Assembly: GCF_002887815.1 (NCBI RefSeq)
Contig: NZ_PDHO01000014.1
Location: forward strand, 1 to 64,000
Reading direction: 5' to 3'
Length of the DNA stretch: 64,000 nt
Source: Mycobacterium sp. ENV421
GTDB taxonomy: Bacteria > Actinomycetota > Actinomycetes > Mycobacteriales > Mycobacteriaceae
The position numbers and the translations under genes were made by a program. The notes under the pieces are model-generated. The model was not told where the DNA came from. It ran no database searches and worked only from the letters and a program-made list of their open reading frames with translations. Of the stretch, positions 7,583 to 16,269 are shown in pieces; position 1 is the first letter of the stretch, and each line of letters opens with the position of its first letter.

Positions 7583-9121
7583 ATGACGGATCGTCCCGAC
7601 CTCGCGGAGTTGCTGCGCCGGCGCGCGCTGACCGAAGACGCGGCCCGCCCCGACGCGGTCGACCGCAGGCACGCCGCCGGCGGCCGGACCGCCCGCGAGA
7701 ACATCGCCGACCTGGTGGACGCCGATTCGTTCGTCGAGTACGGGCGGTTCGCGATCGCCGCGCAGCGCCGCCGCCGCGACCTCGACGACCTGATCGCCCG
7801 CACCCCCGCCGACGGGCTGATCGCCGGCACCGCGCAGGTCAACGGCAAGCCGTGCGCCGTGTTGTCCTACGACTACACGGTGCTGGCCGGCACCCAGGGC
7901 TACGTCGGGCATCGCAAGAAGGACCGGCTCTTCGAGCTCATCGAGCGGATGCGGCTGCCCACGATCTTCTTCGCCGAGGGCGGTGGCGGCCGGCCCGGCG
8001 ACACCGACGTCCCTACGGTTTCGTCGCTGGAAACCCGGGCCTTCAAACTGTGGGCGGCGCTGTCAGGGGTGGTGCCGCGCATCGCGGTCGTCAAGGGCCG
8101 CTGCTTCGCCGGCAACGCGGTGATCGCCGGCTGCTCGGATCTCATCGTGGCCACCGCCGACACCTCGATCGGTATGGGCGGTCCGGCGATGATCGCCGGC
8201 GGCGGGCTGGGTGACGTCGAACCCGACGCTGTCGGCCCGATCTCGGTGCAGGCGCCCAACGGTGTCGTCGATGTCGTCGTCGCCGACGAGGCCCAAGCCG
8301 TCGCCGTGGCCAAGCAGCTCCTCGGCTATTTCCAGGGCGTCACCGAGCCCGGCGCCGTCGCCGACCAAAACGCTTTGCGCACAGTCATTCCCGAACGTGC
8401 CCGGCGTGCCTATCCGATCAAGCCGGTCATCGAGACCATCGCCGACCAAGGCTCCGTGACGTTCTTGCGGGAGAAGTTCGCCGCCGAGATGGTCACCGCG
8501 CTGGCCCGCATCGACGGCCGCCCCGTCGGTGTGATCGCCAACAACACGATGGTGATGGCCGGGGCGATCACCGCGGCGGCGGCCGACAAGGCGGCGCGCT
8601 TCCTACAACTGTGCGACACATTCGGCCTACCGGTCGTCTCGCTGATCGACTGCCCCGGTTACATGGTCGGCCCGGCCGCCGAGGCCGAGGCGCTGGTGCG
8701 GCGGGCGTCGCGGATGCTGGTCGCCGGCGCGGCACTGCGGGTGCCGTTGGTGGCCGTCGTGCTGCGCCGCGGCTACGGGCTGGGCGCTCAGGCGATGACC
8801 GGCGGCAGCCTGCACGAGCCGCTGCTGACCGTGGCCTGGTCAGGTGCGCACCTCGGGCCGATGGGTCTGGAGGGCGCGGTCCGCCTAGGCATGCGCAAGG
8901 AACTGGAGGCCATCTCCGACAACGCCGAGCGGGAACAGCGGGTCGCCGACGCCACCGCTGCGATGGAAGAGAACGCCAGAGCGCTCAACGCCGCGCAGAT
9001 CTTCGAGGTCGACGACGTCATCGACCCGGCGGAGACCCGCGGCCTGATCGTCGCGACACTGGCCGCCGCCGCGGCGCGCGGTGAACTCCCGCCACCGAGG
9101 CGATTCGTCGACACCTGGTAG
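7583..9121 (+). CDS. Acyl-CoA carboxylase carboxyltransferase (beta) subunit family protein
   Basis: This 512-aa protein has the two crotonase-like carboxyltransferase halves of biotin-dependent acyl-CoA carboxylases. The first half includes GRTARENIADLVDADSFVEYG, GYVGHRKKDRLFELIERM and VKGRCFAGNAVIAGCSD. The second includes VGVIANNTMVMAGAIT, LPVVSLIDCPGYMVGPAAE and LRRGYGLGAQAMTGGS. Such subunits move carboxyl from biotin to acyl-CoA. No biotin carboxylase/carrier subunit is nearby, so its partner must be elsewhere. It is divergent from the P450 and 28 bases upstream of purD. The acyl-CoA substrate is not assignable. Confidence 0.85.
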   Translation: MTDRPDLAELLRRRALTEDAARPDAVDRRHAAGGRTARENIADLVDADSFVEYGRFAIAAQRRRRDLDDLIARTPADGLIAGTAQVNGKPCAVLSYDYTVLAGTQGYVGHRKKDRLFELIERMRLPTIFFAEGGGGRPGDTDVPTVSSLETRAFKLWAALSGVVPRIAVVKGRCFAGNAVIAGCSDLIVATADTSIGMGGPAMIAGGGLGDVEPDAVGPISVQAPNGVVDVVVADEAQAVAVAKQLLGYFQGVTEPGAVADQNALRTVIPERARRAYPIKPVIETIADQGSVTFLREKFAAEMVTALARIDGRPVGVIANNTMVMAGAITAAAADKAARFLQLCDTFGLPVVSLIDCPGYMVGPAAEAEALVRRASRMLVAGAALRVPLVAVVLRRGYGLGAQAMTGGSLHEPLLTVAWSGAHLGPMGLEGAVRLGMRKELEAISDNAEREQRVADATAAMEENARALNAAQIFEVDDVIDPAETRGLIVATLAAAAARGELPPPRRFVDTW

Positions 9122-9134
9122 CGAAGTGGGGCGA

Positions 9135-9140
9135 TAGGGT
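9135..9140 (+). promoter_or_regulatory. -10 hexamer, near-leaderless purD promoter
   Basis: TAGGGT ends 8 bases before the GTG start codon of purD at 9149, with no Shine-Dalgarno sequence between them. This suggests transcription begins at or within a few bases of the start codon. Confidence 0.5.
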
Positions 9141-9148
9141 GTGAACCT

Positions 9149-10420
9149 GTGCGCGTCCTCGTGATCGGATCCGGTGCCCGCGAACACGCCCTGTTGTTGG
9201 GCCTGCGCAGAGATCCGCAAATCGACTTTCTGGCCGTCGCCCCCGGCAATGCCGGCACGTCGGCGCTGGCCGAGCAGCACGAGGTGGACGTTACCTCCGC
9301 CGAAGCCGTCACCGCGCTGGCCCGCAAGCTCGAGGTGGACCTGGTGATCATCGGCCCCGAGGTGCCGCTGGTGCTCGGCGTCGCCGACGCGGTGCGCGCC
9401 GCGGGGATCGCCTGCTTCGGCCCGTCGAAGGACGCCGCCCGGATCGAAGGCTCCAAGGCGTTCGCCAAAGACGTGATGGCGGCCGCCGGTGTCCGTACCG
9501 CGGGCAGCGAGACCGTCGACAACCCGGCGCACCTCGATGCCGCCCTGGATCGCTTCGGTCCAGCCGCGGGCCAACCCGCCTGGGTGGTCAAGGACGACGG
9601 GCTGGCCGCGGGCAAGGGTGTGGTGGTCACCGACGATCGCGATGTGGCCCGTGCGCACGCCGCGTCGCTGCTCGACTCGGGGCACCCGGTGCTGTTGGAG
9701 GCCTTCCTCGACGGACCCGAGGTGTCGCTGTTCTGTCTGGTCGACGGCGCGACCGTGGTTCCGCTGCTGCCCGCCCAGGACTTCAAGCGGGTCGGGGACA
9801 ATGACGCCGGGCCCAATACCGGTGGGATGGGCGCGTATTCGCCGCTGCCGTGGCTGCCTGCCGACGTGCTGTCGGCGATCGTCAGCGGCGTTGTCGAACC
9901 CGTCGCCGCCGAACTGGTTCGCCGCGGCTGCCCGTTCTCGGGGCTGCTGTATGCGGGGCTCGCGATCACCTCGACCGGGCCCGCCGTCATCGAATTCAAT
10001 TGCCGCTTCGGCGATCCCGAGACCCAAGCGGTGTTGGCGCTGCTGGAATCCCCGCTGGGGCAGCTGCTGCATTCCACCGCGACCGGGACACTGGCTGACG
10101 CAGGCCCGCTCGAGTGGCGCGACGGATACGCCGTCACCGTGGTGGTGGCCGCCGAGAACTACCCCGGCCGCCCTCGGGTCGGAGATGTCATCACCGGGTC
10201 GGAGGCCGACGGCGTCCTGCATGCTGGCACCGCCCGGCGCGACGACGGCGCAGTCGTGTCCTCCGGCGGCCGGGTGCTCTCGATCGTCGGCACCGGAGCC
10301 GACCTGGTCGCCGCCCGCGAAGAGGCCTACCGGATCGTCTCCTCGATTCGATTGCCGGGCAGCCACTTCCGCAGTGACATCGCGCTGGCGGCCGCCGAGG
10401 GCCGCATCACACTAGCTTGA
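9149..10420 (+). CDS. purD: Phosphoribosylamine--glycine ligase
   Basis: The 423-aa GAR synthetase catalyses step 2 of de novo purine synthesis: phosphoribosylamine, glycine and ATP give glycinamide ribonucleotide. Landmarks are the N-terminal VLVIGSGAREHALLLGL, the ATP-grasp region FGPSKDAARIEGSKAFAKD and WVVKDDGLAAGKGVVV, and the family signature FNCRFGDPETQAVL. Length is normal. The GTG start at 9149 gives the canonical MRVLVIGSGAREHA N-terminus. The 3' end overlaps the convergent P450 gene by 14 bases. A separate TAGGGT hexamer suggests it is transcribed independently of the carboxylase gene. Confidence 0.98.
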   Translation: MRVLVIGSGAREHALLLGLRRDPQIDFLAVAPGNAGTSALAEQHEVDVTSAEAVTALARKLEVDLVIIGPEVPLVLGVADAVRAAGIACFGPSKDAARIEGSKAFAKDVMAAAGVRTAGSETVDNPAHLDAALDRFGPAAGQPAWVVKDDGLAAGKGVVVTDDRDVARAHAASLLDSGHPVLLEAFLDGPEVSLFCLVDGATVVPLLPAQDFKRVGDNDAGPNTGGMGAYSPLPWLPADVLSAIVSGVVEPVAAELVRRGCPFSGLLYAGLAITSTGPAVIEFNCRFGDPETQAVLALLESPLGQLLHSTATGTLADAGPLEWRDGYAVTVVVAAENYPGRPRVGDVITGSEADGVLHAGTARRDDGAVVSSGGRVLSIVGTGADLVAAREEAYRIVSSIRLPGSHFRSDIALAAAEGRITLA

Positions 10421-11678
10421 CCGGCAGCCGCTTCACTCCGTGAATCACATTGCTGTGCAAGTACTCCGGCTCGCCTACCTGTACCTCGGGTAGCCGGGTG
10501 AGGAGCTGGTGGAACAGCTGCCGCAGCTCGGTCCTGGCGAGGTTGGCGCCAAGGCAGAAGTGCGGCCCGCCGCCACCGAAACCGAAGTGCGGGTTCGGTG
10601 ATCGGGTGATGTCGAATTCGCCTGCCCGGTCGAACACCGCGTCGTCGCGGTTGGCCGAACAATAGAACAGCGCGACTTTCTCCCCGGCCTTGATCGGGGT
10701 GCCGGCCAGTTCGGTATCGGCGGTGGCATGGCGGGCGAAGTTCAGCACCGGGGTGGCCCAGCGGATGAACTCCTCGACCGCTGGGGCGATGCGAGTGTCG
10801 AAATCCTCCATCAGCCAAGCCTTTTGGCTGGGGTTGTCGGCCAGCGCCTTGAACGCATGCGAGGTGGTCTGCTTGGTGGTGTCGTTGCCAGCGGAGGCCA
10901 GCAGCACCATGAACGACCCGATCTGGACGTCGGTGAGCTGGTGGCCGTCGACCTCGGCGTTGACGATGTCGGTCATCAGGTCGTCGTGTGGCTCGCGACG
11001 GCGCAGCTGAGCCAGCTCGATTCCCGAACTCGTGAGGATCCCGATCTGGGTCAGCGCGTGCGTCGCGCGTTCTTCGAATGAGACGTAGTCGTCATCGGTT
11101 GCGCTGAACAGGCTTTCGGCCGCGTAGGCCACCGCGTGCTGATCTTGCGGAGCGATGCCGATCATGTCCGACACCGTGCGCATCGGGAGCTTGGCCGAGC
11201 ATTCGGCGACGAAGTCGATCTCGTCGCCGTCGCGCAGCCGTTCGATCAACCGGTCGACGATGTCGGCGGCGTTGGCCTGGATCTGGGCCTCGATGCGGCG
11301 AACCTGCTTGGGGGTGAACGTCGCACTGATCAGCCGCCGGTACAGGGTGTGCTCCGGCGGATCCATGGCCAGGAAGAAGCTGGTGGCCTGCTGGATCTCG
11401 GCGGGAAGCGGGTCGACGCTCATGCCCAGCGCCGAGCTGAAGATGTCGGTGTGCTGGCTGACGTACTTGATGTCGGCGTGGCGGGTGACCGCCCAGTACC
11501 CGGTCTCGGAATGGGGGAAGACCGAGGACACCGGCGCATGCCAGGACAGCCCGTCGGCGGCCCTCAGCTGCGCGAACGTCCGGTCCCGGGTGGCGAAGTC
11601 GGCGGTCCAGAAGTCCGGCGCCGAGATGTCGAGCGGGTGGTACGGCCGTGGGGAGAGCAGGGGGCTTGCGACGGTCAT
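10407..11678 (-). CDS. Cytochrome P450
   Basis: The 423-aa P450 has the I-helix ASAGNDTTKQ, an ExxR in EEFIRWATPV and the heme loop FGGGGPHFCLGANLAR with Cys375. It is clearly different from the CYP125-like and CYP126-like enzymes in this window. A family number close to CYP189 is possible, but I cannot confirm it. No ferredoxin or reductase gene is adjacent, so electrons must come from partners encoded elsewhere. The gene is convergent with purD (14-base overlap), with a GGAG-type ribosome binding site (RC of TCTCC) just before the ATG. An inverted repeat about 42-58 bases upstream could be its operator. Confidence 0.92.
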   Translation of the reverse strand: MTVASPLLSPRPYHPLDISAPDFWTADFATRDRTFAQLRAADGLSWHAPVSSVFPHSETGYWAVTRHADIKYVSQHTDIFSSALGMSVDPLPAEIQQATSFFLAMDPPEHTLYRRLISATFTPKQVRRIEAQIQANAADIVDRLIERLRDGDEIDFVAECSAKLPMRTVSDMIGIAPQDQHAVAYAAESLFSATDDDYVSFEERATHALTQIGILTSSGIELAQLRRREPHDDLMTDIVNAEVDGHQLTDVQIGSFMVLLASAGNDTTKQTTSHAFKALADNPSQKAWLMEDFDTRIAPAVEEFIRWATPVLNFARHATADTELAGTPIKAGEKVALFYCSANRDDAVFDRAGEFDITRSPNPHFGFGGGGPHFCLGANLARTELRQLFHQLLTRLPEVQVGEPEYLHSNVIHGVKRLPVKLV

Positions 11679-11719
11679 GGTCTCCTCGCCGGGCTGTCGA
11701 GAGGCTTATCGAATGGTTG

Positions 11720-11736
11720 ACAGTAACTGCGACTGT
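11720..11736. promoter_or_regulatory. Short inverted repeat upstream of the second P450
   Basis: ACAGT (11720-11724) and ACTGT (11732-11736) are inverted arms with a 7-base spacer, 42 bases upstream of the P450 start codon. The flanking TTGACA (plus strand, 11717-11722) could belong to a promoter. It is a weak operator candidate judged by position only. Confidence 0.3.
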
Positions 11737-11830
11737 AGACAATTCCACAACGAGAGACAATCGCCGTCGAGACGGCACACAGATCCACAAATTGGCGCAG
11801 CAGCCGCTCTCAGTGCGACCTCAACGTGGT

Positions 11831-12739
11831 TTAAGCCGTGAGTAGCGGCGCCATCCACGCGATTTCGCCGGGCAGCTGCGAACTCCAGTAACCGCCGTCG
11901 TGGCCGCCGGGCGAGAATCCGCCGGCCGGCGGGGTGGGCAGCTGGGCGATGAACTGCTTGGTTGCTGAATAGAACGGGTCGCTGTTGCCGCAGTCGATCC
12001 GGATCGGGATCGACGCCAGCGCAGGCAGGCCGAACACGGTGTTGGCGGCAAAGTCGTCGGGGCCGTCGAAGGCACCGGGTGCCGCCGCGCCCGATGACAG
12101 CCACAGCGCCGGGCTGACCGCGGTGATCGCCGCGGTGCGGGCCGGTCCGAGGCGCGCCCCGAGCAGCAGGGCTCCGTAACCGCCCATCGACCAGCCCAGG
12201 AACGCCACCCGAGAGGTGTCCAGGCCCTGGCTGCTGAGCATCGGGATCAGCTCGTCGAGCACCATTTTCCCGGAGTCCTCACCCGAGGCCCGCTGATGCC
12301 AGTAGCTGCCCCCACCGTCGACCGCGACCACCGCGAACGGCGGCAGTCCGGCCGCAACCGCTTGCGCCAGGCCCTGTTCGACGCCGCCCGCCATCACGCC
12401 GGCCGCGTCCTGACCCTTGCCGTGCAGCGCGATGACCGGCCGCAACGGCGCGGTCTGGCCGGGCGGGCGGGCGATGGCCCAGTTGGTGTTGACCCCGCCG
12501 CGCGCGGCCGAGACGAACGAGCCGGTGACCATCGTGGGGGCGGCGCCCGCTGCGGGAGGCTCCAGCGGGGCGGGTGGTGCCAGGGGAGCGCCGACGCCGG
12601 TCATCGCGACGTCCGGTCCCGCGAGCTGAGTCGCGGAATCCAGGGCACGGCCGGCGGCGAAGGCGCCCGCGGCACCTGCAACGGCTCCGGCGCCGAGTCG
12701 CAGAACCGCGCGACGGCTCAGGTTCGCCATGCGGGCCAT
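11831..12739 (-). CDS. Tat-exported esterase, alpha/beta hydrolase (Rv0774c-like)
   Basis: This 302-aa protein starts MARMANLSRRAVLRLG, a twin-arginine signal (SRRxxL) followed by an alanine/glycine-rich hydrophobic stretch, so export by the Tat pathway is expected. The mature part is an antigen-85/esterase-D-like alpha/beta hydrolase with nucleophile elbow GWSMGGYG and a likely catalytic histidine in SPGGHDGGYW. The M. tuberculosis orthologue Rv0774c has been described as an extracellular esterase. Starts at 12739 or 12730 are preferred over the upstream ATG 12844, which would overlap the divergent TetR gene and add a non-homologous leader ahead of the signal peptide. The natural substrate is unknown. 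Confidence 0.88.
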   Translation of the reverse strand: MARMANLSRRAVLRLGAGAVAGAAGAFAAGRALDSATQLAGPDVAMTGVGAPLAPPAPLEPPAAGAAPTMVTGSFVSAARGGVNTNWAIARPPGQTAPLRPVIALHGKGQDAAGVMAGGVEQGLAQAVAAGLPPFAVVAVDGGGSYWHQRASGEDSGKMVLDELIPMLSSQGLDTSRVAFLGWSMGGYGALLLGARLGPARTAAITAVSPALWLSSGAAAPGAFDGPDDFAANTVFGLPALASIPIRIDCGNSDPFYSATKQFIAQLPTPPAGGFSPGGHDGGYWSSQLPGEIAWMAPLLTA

Positions 12740-12864
12740 CTTGCCATCGCGCCGGGGGCGTGGGCGATCGAGCCTAGCGCCACCTCGGTGCCAGGTTAAT
12801 GATTCGGTGAAAGAGCGATGTCCAGTTGATGCTGCTGGCAGCATTGCTGAACGTGACGGCAGCG

Positions 12865-13473
12865 ATGACGCCCAAGGGTGAGCGGCGACGGTATGCGCTG
12901 ATCAGCGCTGCCGCCGAGCTGCTTCGCGAAGGCGGATTCGAAGCGGTGCGCCATCGTTCGGTGGCGCGTCGTGCAGGGTTGCCGCTGGCGTCCACCACCT
13001 ACTACTTCTCCTCGCTCGACGACCTCGTACTCAAGGCCGTCGAGTACATCTGCGCGGTGGAAACCGCCCAATTGCGGGCCCGGGTGGACGCGCTACCGCG
13101 TCGGCGGCGCGGCGCCGAGGCGATTGCCGACGTATTGGTGGACCTGCTGGTCGGCGATCCCGACGGGGAGGCCAGCAGCGAAGAATTGATCTCGCGGTAC
13201 GAGCGCTACATCGCCTGCGCCCGGCAGCCCGAGCTGCGGGAGATCCAGCACCGGCTGGCCCGGCAGCGGGTCGACGCCGTGGTGTCGGCCATGGCGCGCT
13301 CGGGCCGCAACGCACGGACCGACCTGGTGACGGCTCTGGTCAACGCCGTCGACGGCTCGGTGGTCTCGGCTCTGGTCAGCGACGGCGACGGTCCGCGAGA
13401 GGTGGCCAGGGCCACCGTGATGGACGTGATCGACGTGTTGGTCCCGATCGACGAGCGCACTGTGCGGGTCTGA
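12865..13473 (+). CDS. TetR-family transcriptional regulator (Rv0775-like)
   Basis: This protein of about 202 aa has a TetR DNA-binding domain (RYALISAAAELLREGG, then VRHRSVARRAGLPLASTTYYF) and a short all-helical C-terminal domain. ATG 12865 and in-frame GTG 12853 are both possible starts, and the ATG at 12826 is less likely because nothing upstream of the TPKGERRR segment looks conserved. It is divergent from the Tat esterase gene and probably regulates it. The SDR gene follows 18 bases downstream and may be co-transcribed. Confidence 0.88.
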   Translation: MTPKGERRRYALISAAAELLREGGFEAVRHRSVARRAGLPLASTTYYFSSLDDLVLKAVEYICAVETAQLRARVDALPRRRRGAEAIADVLVDLLVGDPDGEASSEELISRYERYIACARQPELREIQHRLARQRVDAVVSAMARSGRNARTDLVTALVNAVDGSVVSALVSDGDGPREVARATVMDVIDVLVPIDERTVRV

Positions 13474-13491
13474 GCGATTACGTTCGAAGAC

Positions 13492-14490
13492 ATGGATCTT
13501 TCCGGGCTCGCCCGGCCGGCTACGGAACTGCTCGACGGCGTGATGGACCGGGCGCTGATCGTGGGCTACAGCAAAATCGGCTCGGGGCTGCGCAGGCGTT
13601 GGTGGGCCGCCGACGCCGACCCGCAGGCTCTGCTGGGTAAACGGGTGGTGATCGCGGGCGCGACGGCTGGGATCGGCCTGGCGATGGCGCACTCGTTCGC
13701 CGCGCTGGGTGCGACCGTCCATCTGCTGGGCCGCAACCCCGAGAAGGTGGAGACATCGTGCGCCGCGATCCGGGAATCGGTGCCCGGCGCCCACGTGGTG
13801 GGGGAGGTGTGCGACGTCTCGGACCTCGATGCGGTGCGGGACTGGACAACCGATTTCGCCAACCGGGTCCCTGCGCTCAACGGCCTGGTCCACAACGCCG
13901 GCCTGATGCCCAAGGAGCGCGTCCTCACCCCGCAGGGTCATGAGGTGCAGCTGGCGACGCATGTGCTGGGTCCCCATCTGATGACCGAGCGGCTGCTCCC
14001 GCTGCTGCGGGCGGCAGGCGGGGCGTCGGTGGTGTGGGTGTCCTCGGGCGGCATGTACGGCTCACCGCTGGTGGTCGACGATCTGGAGTTCCGGCGCGGC
14101 TACAACGGGGTGCGGGCGTACGCGCGGACCAAGAAGATGCAAGTGGTGCTGGCCGACTCGTGGGCACGCCGGCTGGCCGGCACCGACATCCGGGTGGAGA
14201 GCATGCATCCCGGCTGGGTGGACACCCCCGGCGTGGCCGAGTACCTGCCGCGGTTTCGGGTCCTCACCCGGCCGCTGCTGCGGGACGTGGCCGACGGCGC
14301 CGACACCGCGGTCTGGCTGGTCGCCACCCGGCCGGAGTCCACGCCCGGGCATTTCTGGCACGACCGCCGGCAGCGGCCGACCACGTTCGGCTGGCAACGC
14401 CATGAAAATCCGGCCAAGGTGCGGCGCCTGCTGGAACAGGTCAGCCGGCTGACCGGGACGTCGGACGAGTGGACCGGCCTGCGGGCGTGA
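13492..14490 (+). CDS. Short-chain dehydrogenase/reductase (DHRS12-like)
   Basis: The 332-aa SDR has a cofactor motif at VVIAGATAGIGLAMAHSFAALGA (about residues 50-72), the NAG motif in LVHNAGLMPKER, the active serine in VWVSSGGMYG, and the tyrosine/lysine pair in AYARTKKMQ. The long N-terminal helical extension and the motif order resemble DHRS12-type proteins. It is an NAD(P)-dependent oxidoreductase of unknown substrate. It follows the TetR gene by 18 bases and converges with relZ. Confidence 0.88.
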   Translation: MDLSGLARPATELLDGVMDRALIVGYSKIGSGLRRRWWAADADPQALLGKRVVIAGATAGIGLAMAHSFAALGATVHLLGRNPEKVETSCAAIRESVPGAHVVGEVCDVSDLDAVRDWTTDFANRVPALNGLVHNAGLMPKERVLTPQGHEVQLATHVLGPHLMTERLLPLLRAAGGASVVWVSSGGMYGSPLVVDDLEFRRGYNGVRAYARTKKMQVVLADSWARRLAGTDIRVESMHPGWVDTPGVAEYLPRFRVLTRPLLRDVADGADTAVWLVATRPESTPGHFWHDRRQRPTTFGWQRHENPAKVRRLLEQVSRLTGTSDEWTGLRA

Positions 14491-14510
14491 GCATTACGTC
14501 GCCCCCCTTG

Positions 14511-16229
14511 TCAGCTCGGCGGGCCCTGCAACCGCACGAGCCGGTTCTGCAGCAGCGCCACCCGATGCGCGTTGCCCGGCAGGCCGACGTAGCGGTCGGC
14601 GAACGTGGCCAGTAGTGCGTCGTCCAAGCGTCGCACCGCACCCGCCGGGAAGCGGTAGTCCATCTTCTTGTTGACGGCATCGGTGTCGACATTGGTCAAC
14701 AGCTCCTCGAGGGCGTCGAGGGTGAGGATGCCCAGGTCGACGAGCAGCGCCGCCATCCAGCCGTAATGCTCGGTCCGCGACCAGCCCGCTTCGGGGAAGC
14801 GGTGCCCCAGGTAGGTGGCCAGCACCGGCGTCGCGATACCCGCCTCCGCGGTGTCCGGGCTGCGCACTTCGGCCATGGATGTGCGCAATCGGTCACGGAT
14901 CTCGGTGAACTCGCGGTCGGCCAACTCGAGCAGGCCCGCGGCCAGGGTGAACCGGCGGTCGAGCTCCGCGGCGTCCTGCTCGGGGACCGTTCCCTTGTAC
15001 CGGATGTCGTGTTCGAACTCCGCCCACGCGTGCTGCAGGACGGTGCGTATCTGGACCGAGGCCGGCTGCGTCTCAGCGTCATTGGCGATCAGCATGTGCC
15101 TGCTGGCATACCCCCAGCGGCCCTCGCGAGCCGTCACCTGCCCCATGTCGAGGTCGGTCAACACGTCGAATTCCTCGGCCAACAGGGTGCCGACGGCGGT
15201 GACGTCCTCGCGCAGGTAGGTGATCACCCGCAGGCCGACCTGGTCGGTGATCTGCGCGGACGGATCCGTGTAGAGCCGCTGGCCGTTGCTGCTGCGATCG
15301 GCCTTGGCCGCGAACGACGCGACGCTCTTGGTGCGGGCCGTCACGCTGAGGTAGTTGATGCCCGCGTCGTCGAGCAGACGCGTGACCAGCGCCAGGTAAT
15401 TCTCGGTGGTGGCGACCAAAGCAGGCCGACGCTCGGCGTACCGGGCGACGGCGTCACCGACCACACCGGGCATGGGTTCCGGCGGCGTGGGCGTCAGATC
15501 CGACGGCAGTGTCGGCGTGACGATGTAGCCGGTGGCGAAGTCGCCGTAGATGGTCACCGAACCCGGCCGCGCAGTGGCGTACAACCCGACGTAGGCGCAC
15601 ACCACCGCATCGATCGGATCCTCTGCGCGGCGCAAATCGCTTTTGCGCTGGGCGTTCTCGACGGTCGCACGCATGGCGATCCAGTCCGGGTGATCGCCGA
15701 CCCGCAGTGGCACCGTGGCATGGGCGAGTCGCTCGATCTCGTCCATCAGCCGCAGCAGCTCGGTGCGCAGTTGGGGCAGGCTGCGGCCCTGCTTCTGCTT
15801 GTACTTCAGCGTGCGGCCCAGCCGGAACAGCACCACCGTGGCCGGATGCGGATAGACCTCGATGGCCCGCCGCGACGCCCGGGAGTGCGGGTCCATGTCC
15901 AGGCCGAGGGTTTCGGCGATCCGCGCGCCCCGCGGCGTTCCGGCGAATTCCGGCTTCTTTTTGTTCGCGGGGTGCGCGCCGGCCTCGAACTTGGCGAAGT
16001 CGCGGTTCAGGTCCGTTTCGCAGCCCCGCTGGCCCGTCTCGTTGGTGACGATGAGTGGGGCGTCGATGGCGACCAGGCAGGGTCCGTCGACGAACGGGCC
16101 GACCTCCTCGAGGATGCTCGAATCGTCTTGCGCGCTAGCGATATGGACGAGCCGTCCGTCGTCGTCGAGCGCGGCGACGCCCGTCGGCTTGCGTTCACCC
16201 CAGGCGAGATCCAGGCCGACAAAGTGCAT
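14511..16229 (-). CDS. relZ: RNase H-like (DUF429) domain fused to a RelA/SpoT alarmone synthetase
   Basis: The 572-aa protein joins an N-terminal RNase H-fold domain (FVGLDLAWGERKPTGVAAL, residues 1 to about 240) to a (p)ppGpp synthetase domain (about 270-480). The synthetase part carries VGLRVITYLRED, GYASRHMLI and VQIRTVLQHAWAEFEHDIRYK, the RelA/SpoT synthetase signatures, and no HD hydrolase domain. This matches the M. smegmatis fusion known as RHII-RSD or RelZ, reported to have RNase HII and alarmone-synthetase activity. Start 16229 is chosen because the domain begins MHFVGLDLAWG; the ATG at 16283 would overlap purB. The gene is divergent from purB, separated by 40 bases. Confidence 0.92.
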   Translation of the reverse strand: MHFVGLDLAWGERKPTGVAALDDDGRLVHIASAQDDSSILEEVGPFVDGPCLVAIDAPLIVTNETGQRGCETDLNRDFAKFEAGAHPANKKKPEFAGTPRGARIAETLGLDMDPHSRASRRAIEVYPHPATVVLFRLGRTLKYKQKQGRSLPQLRTELLRLMDEIERLAHATVPLRVGDHPDWIAMRATVENAQRKSDLRRAEDPIDAVVCAYVGLYATARPGSVTIYGDFATGYIVTPTLPSDLTPTPPEPMPGVVGDAVARYAERRPALVATTENYLALVTRLLDDAGINYLSVTARTKSVASFAAKADRSSNGQRLYTDPSAQITDQVGLRVITYLREDVTAVGTLLAEEFDVLTDLDMGQVTAREGRWGYASRHMLIANDAETQPASVQIRTVLQHAWAEFEHDIRYKGTVPEQDAAELDRRFTLAAGLLELADREFTEIRDRLRTSMAEVRSPDTAEAGIATPVLATYLGHRFPEAGWSRTEHYGWMAALLVDLGILTLDALEELLTNVDTDAVNKKMDYRFPAGAVRRLDDALLATFADRYVGLPGNAHRVALLQNRLVRLQGPPS

Positions 16230-16255
16230 CCGTCTACCTTGCCGTACCAGGGCCG

Positions 16256-16261
16256 TAAGCT
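16256..16261 (+). promoter_or_regulatory. -10 hexamer, near-leaderless purB promoter
   Basis: TAAGCT ends 8 bases before the GTG of purB at 16270, with no Shine-Dalgarno sequence in between. The geometry is the same as at purD and purM. Confidence 0.5.
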
Positions 16262-16269
16262 GTGGGCTT

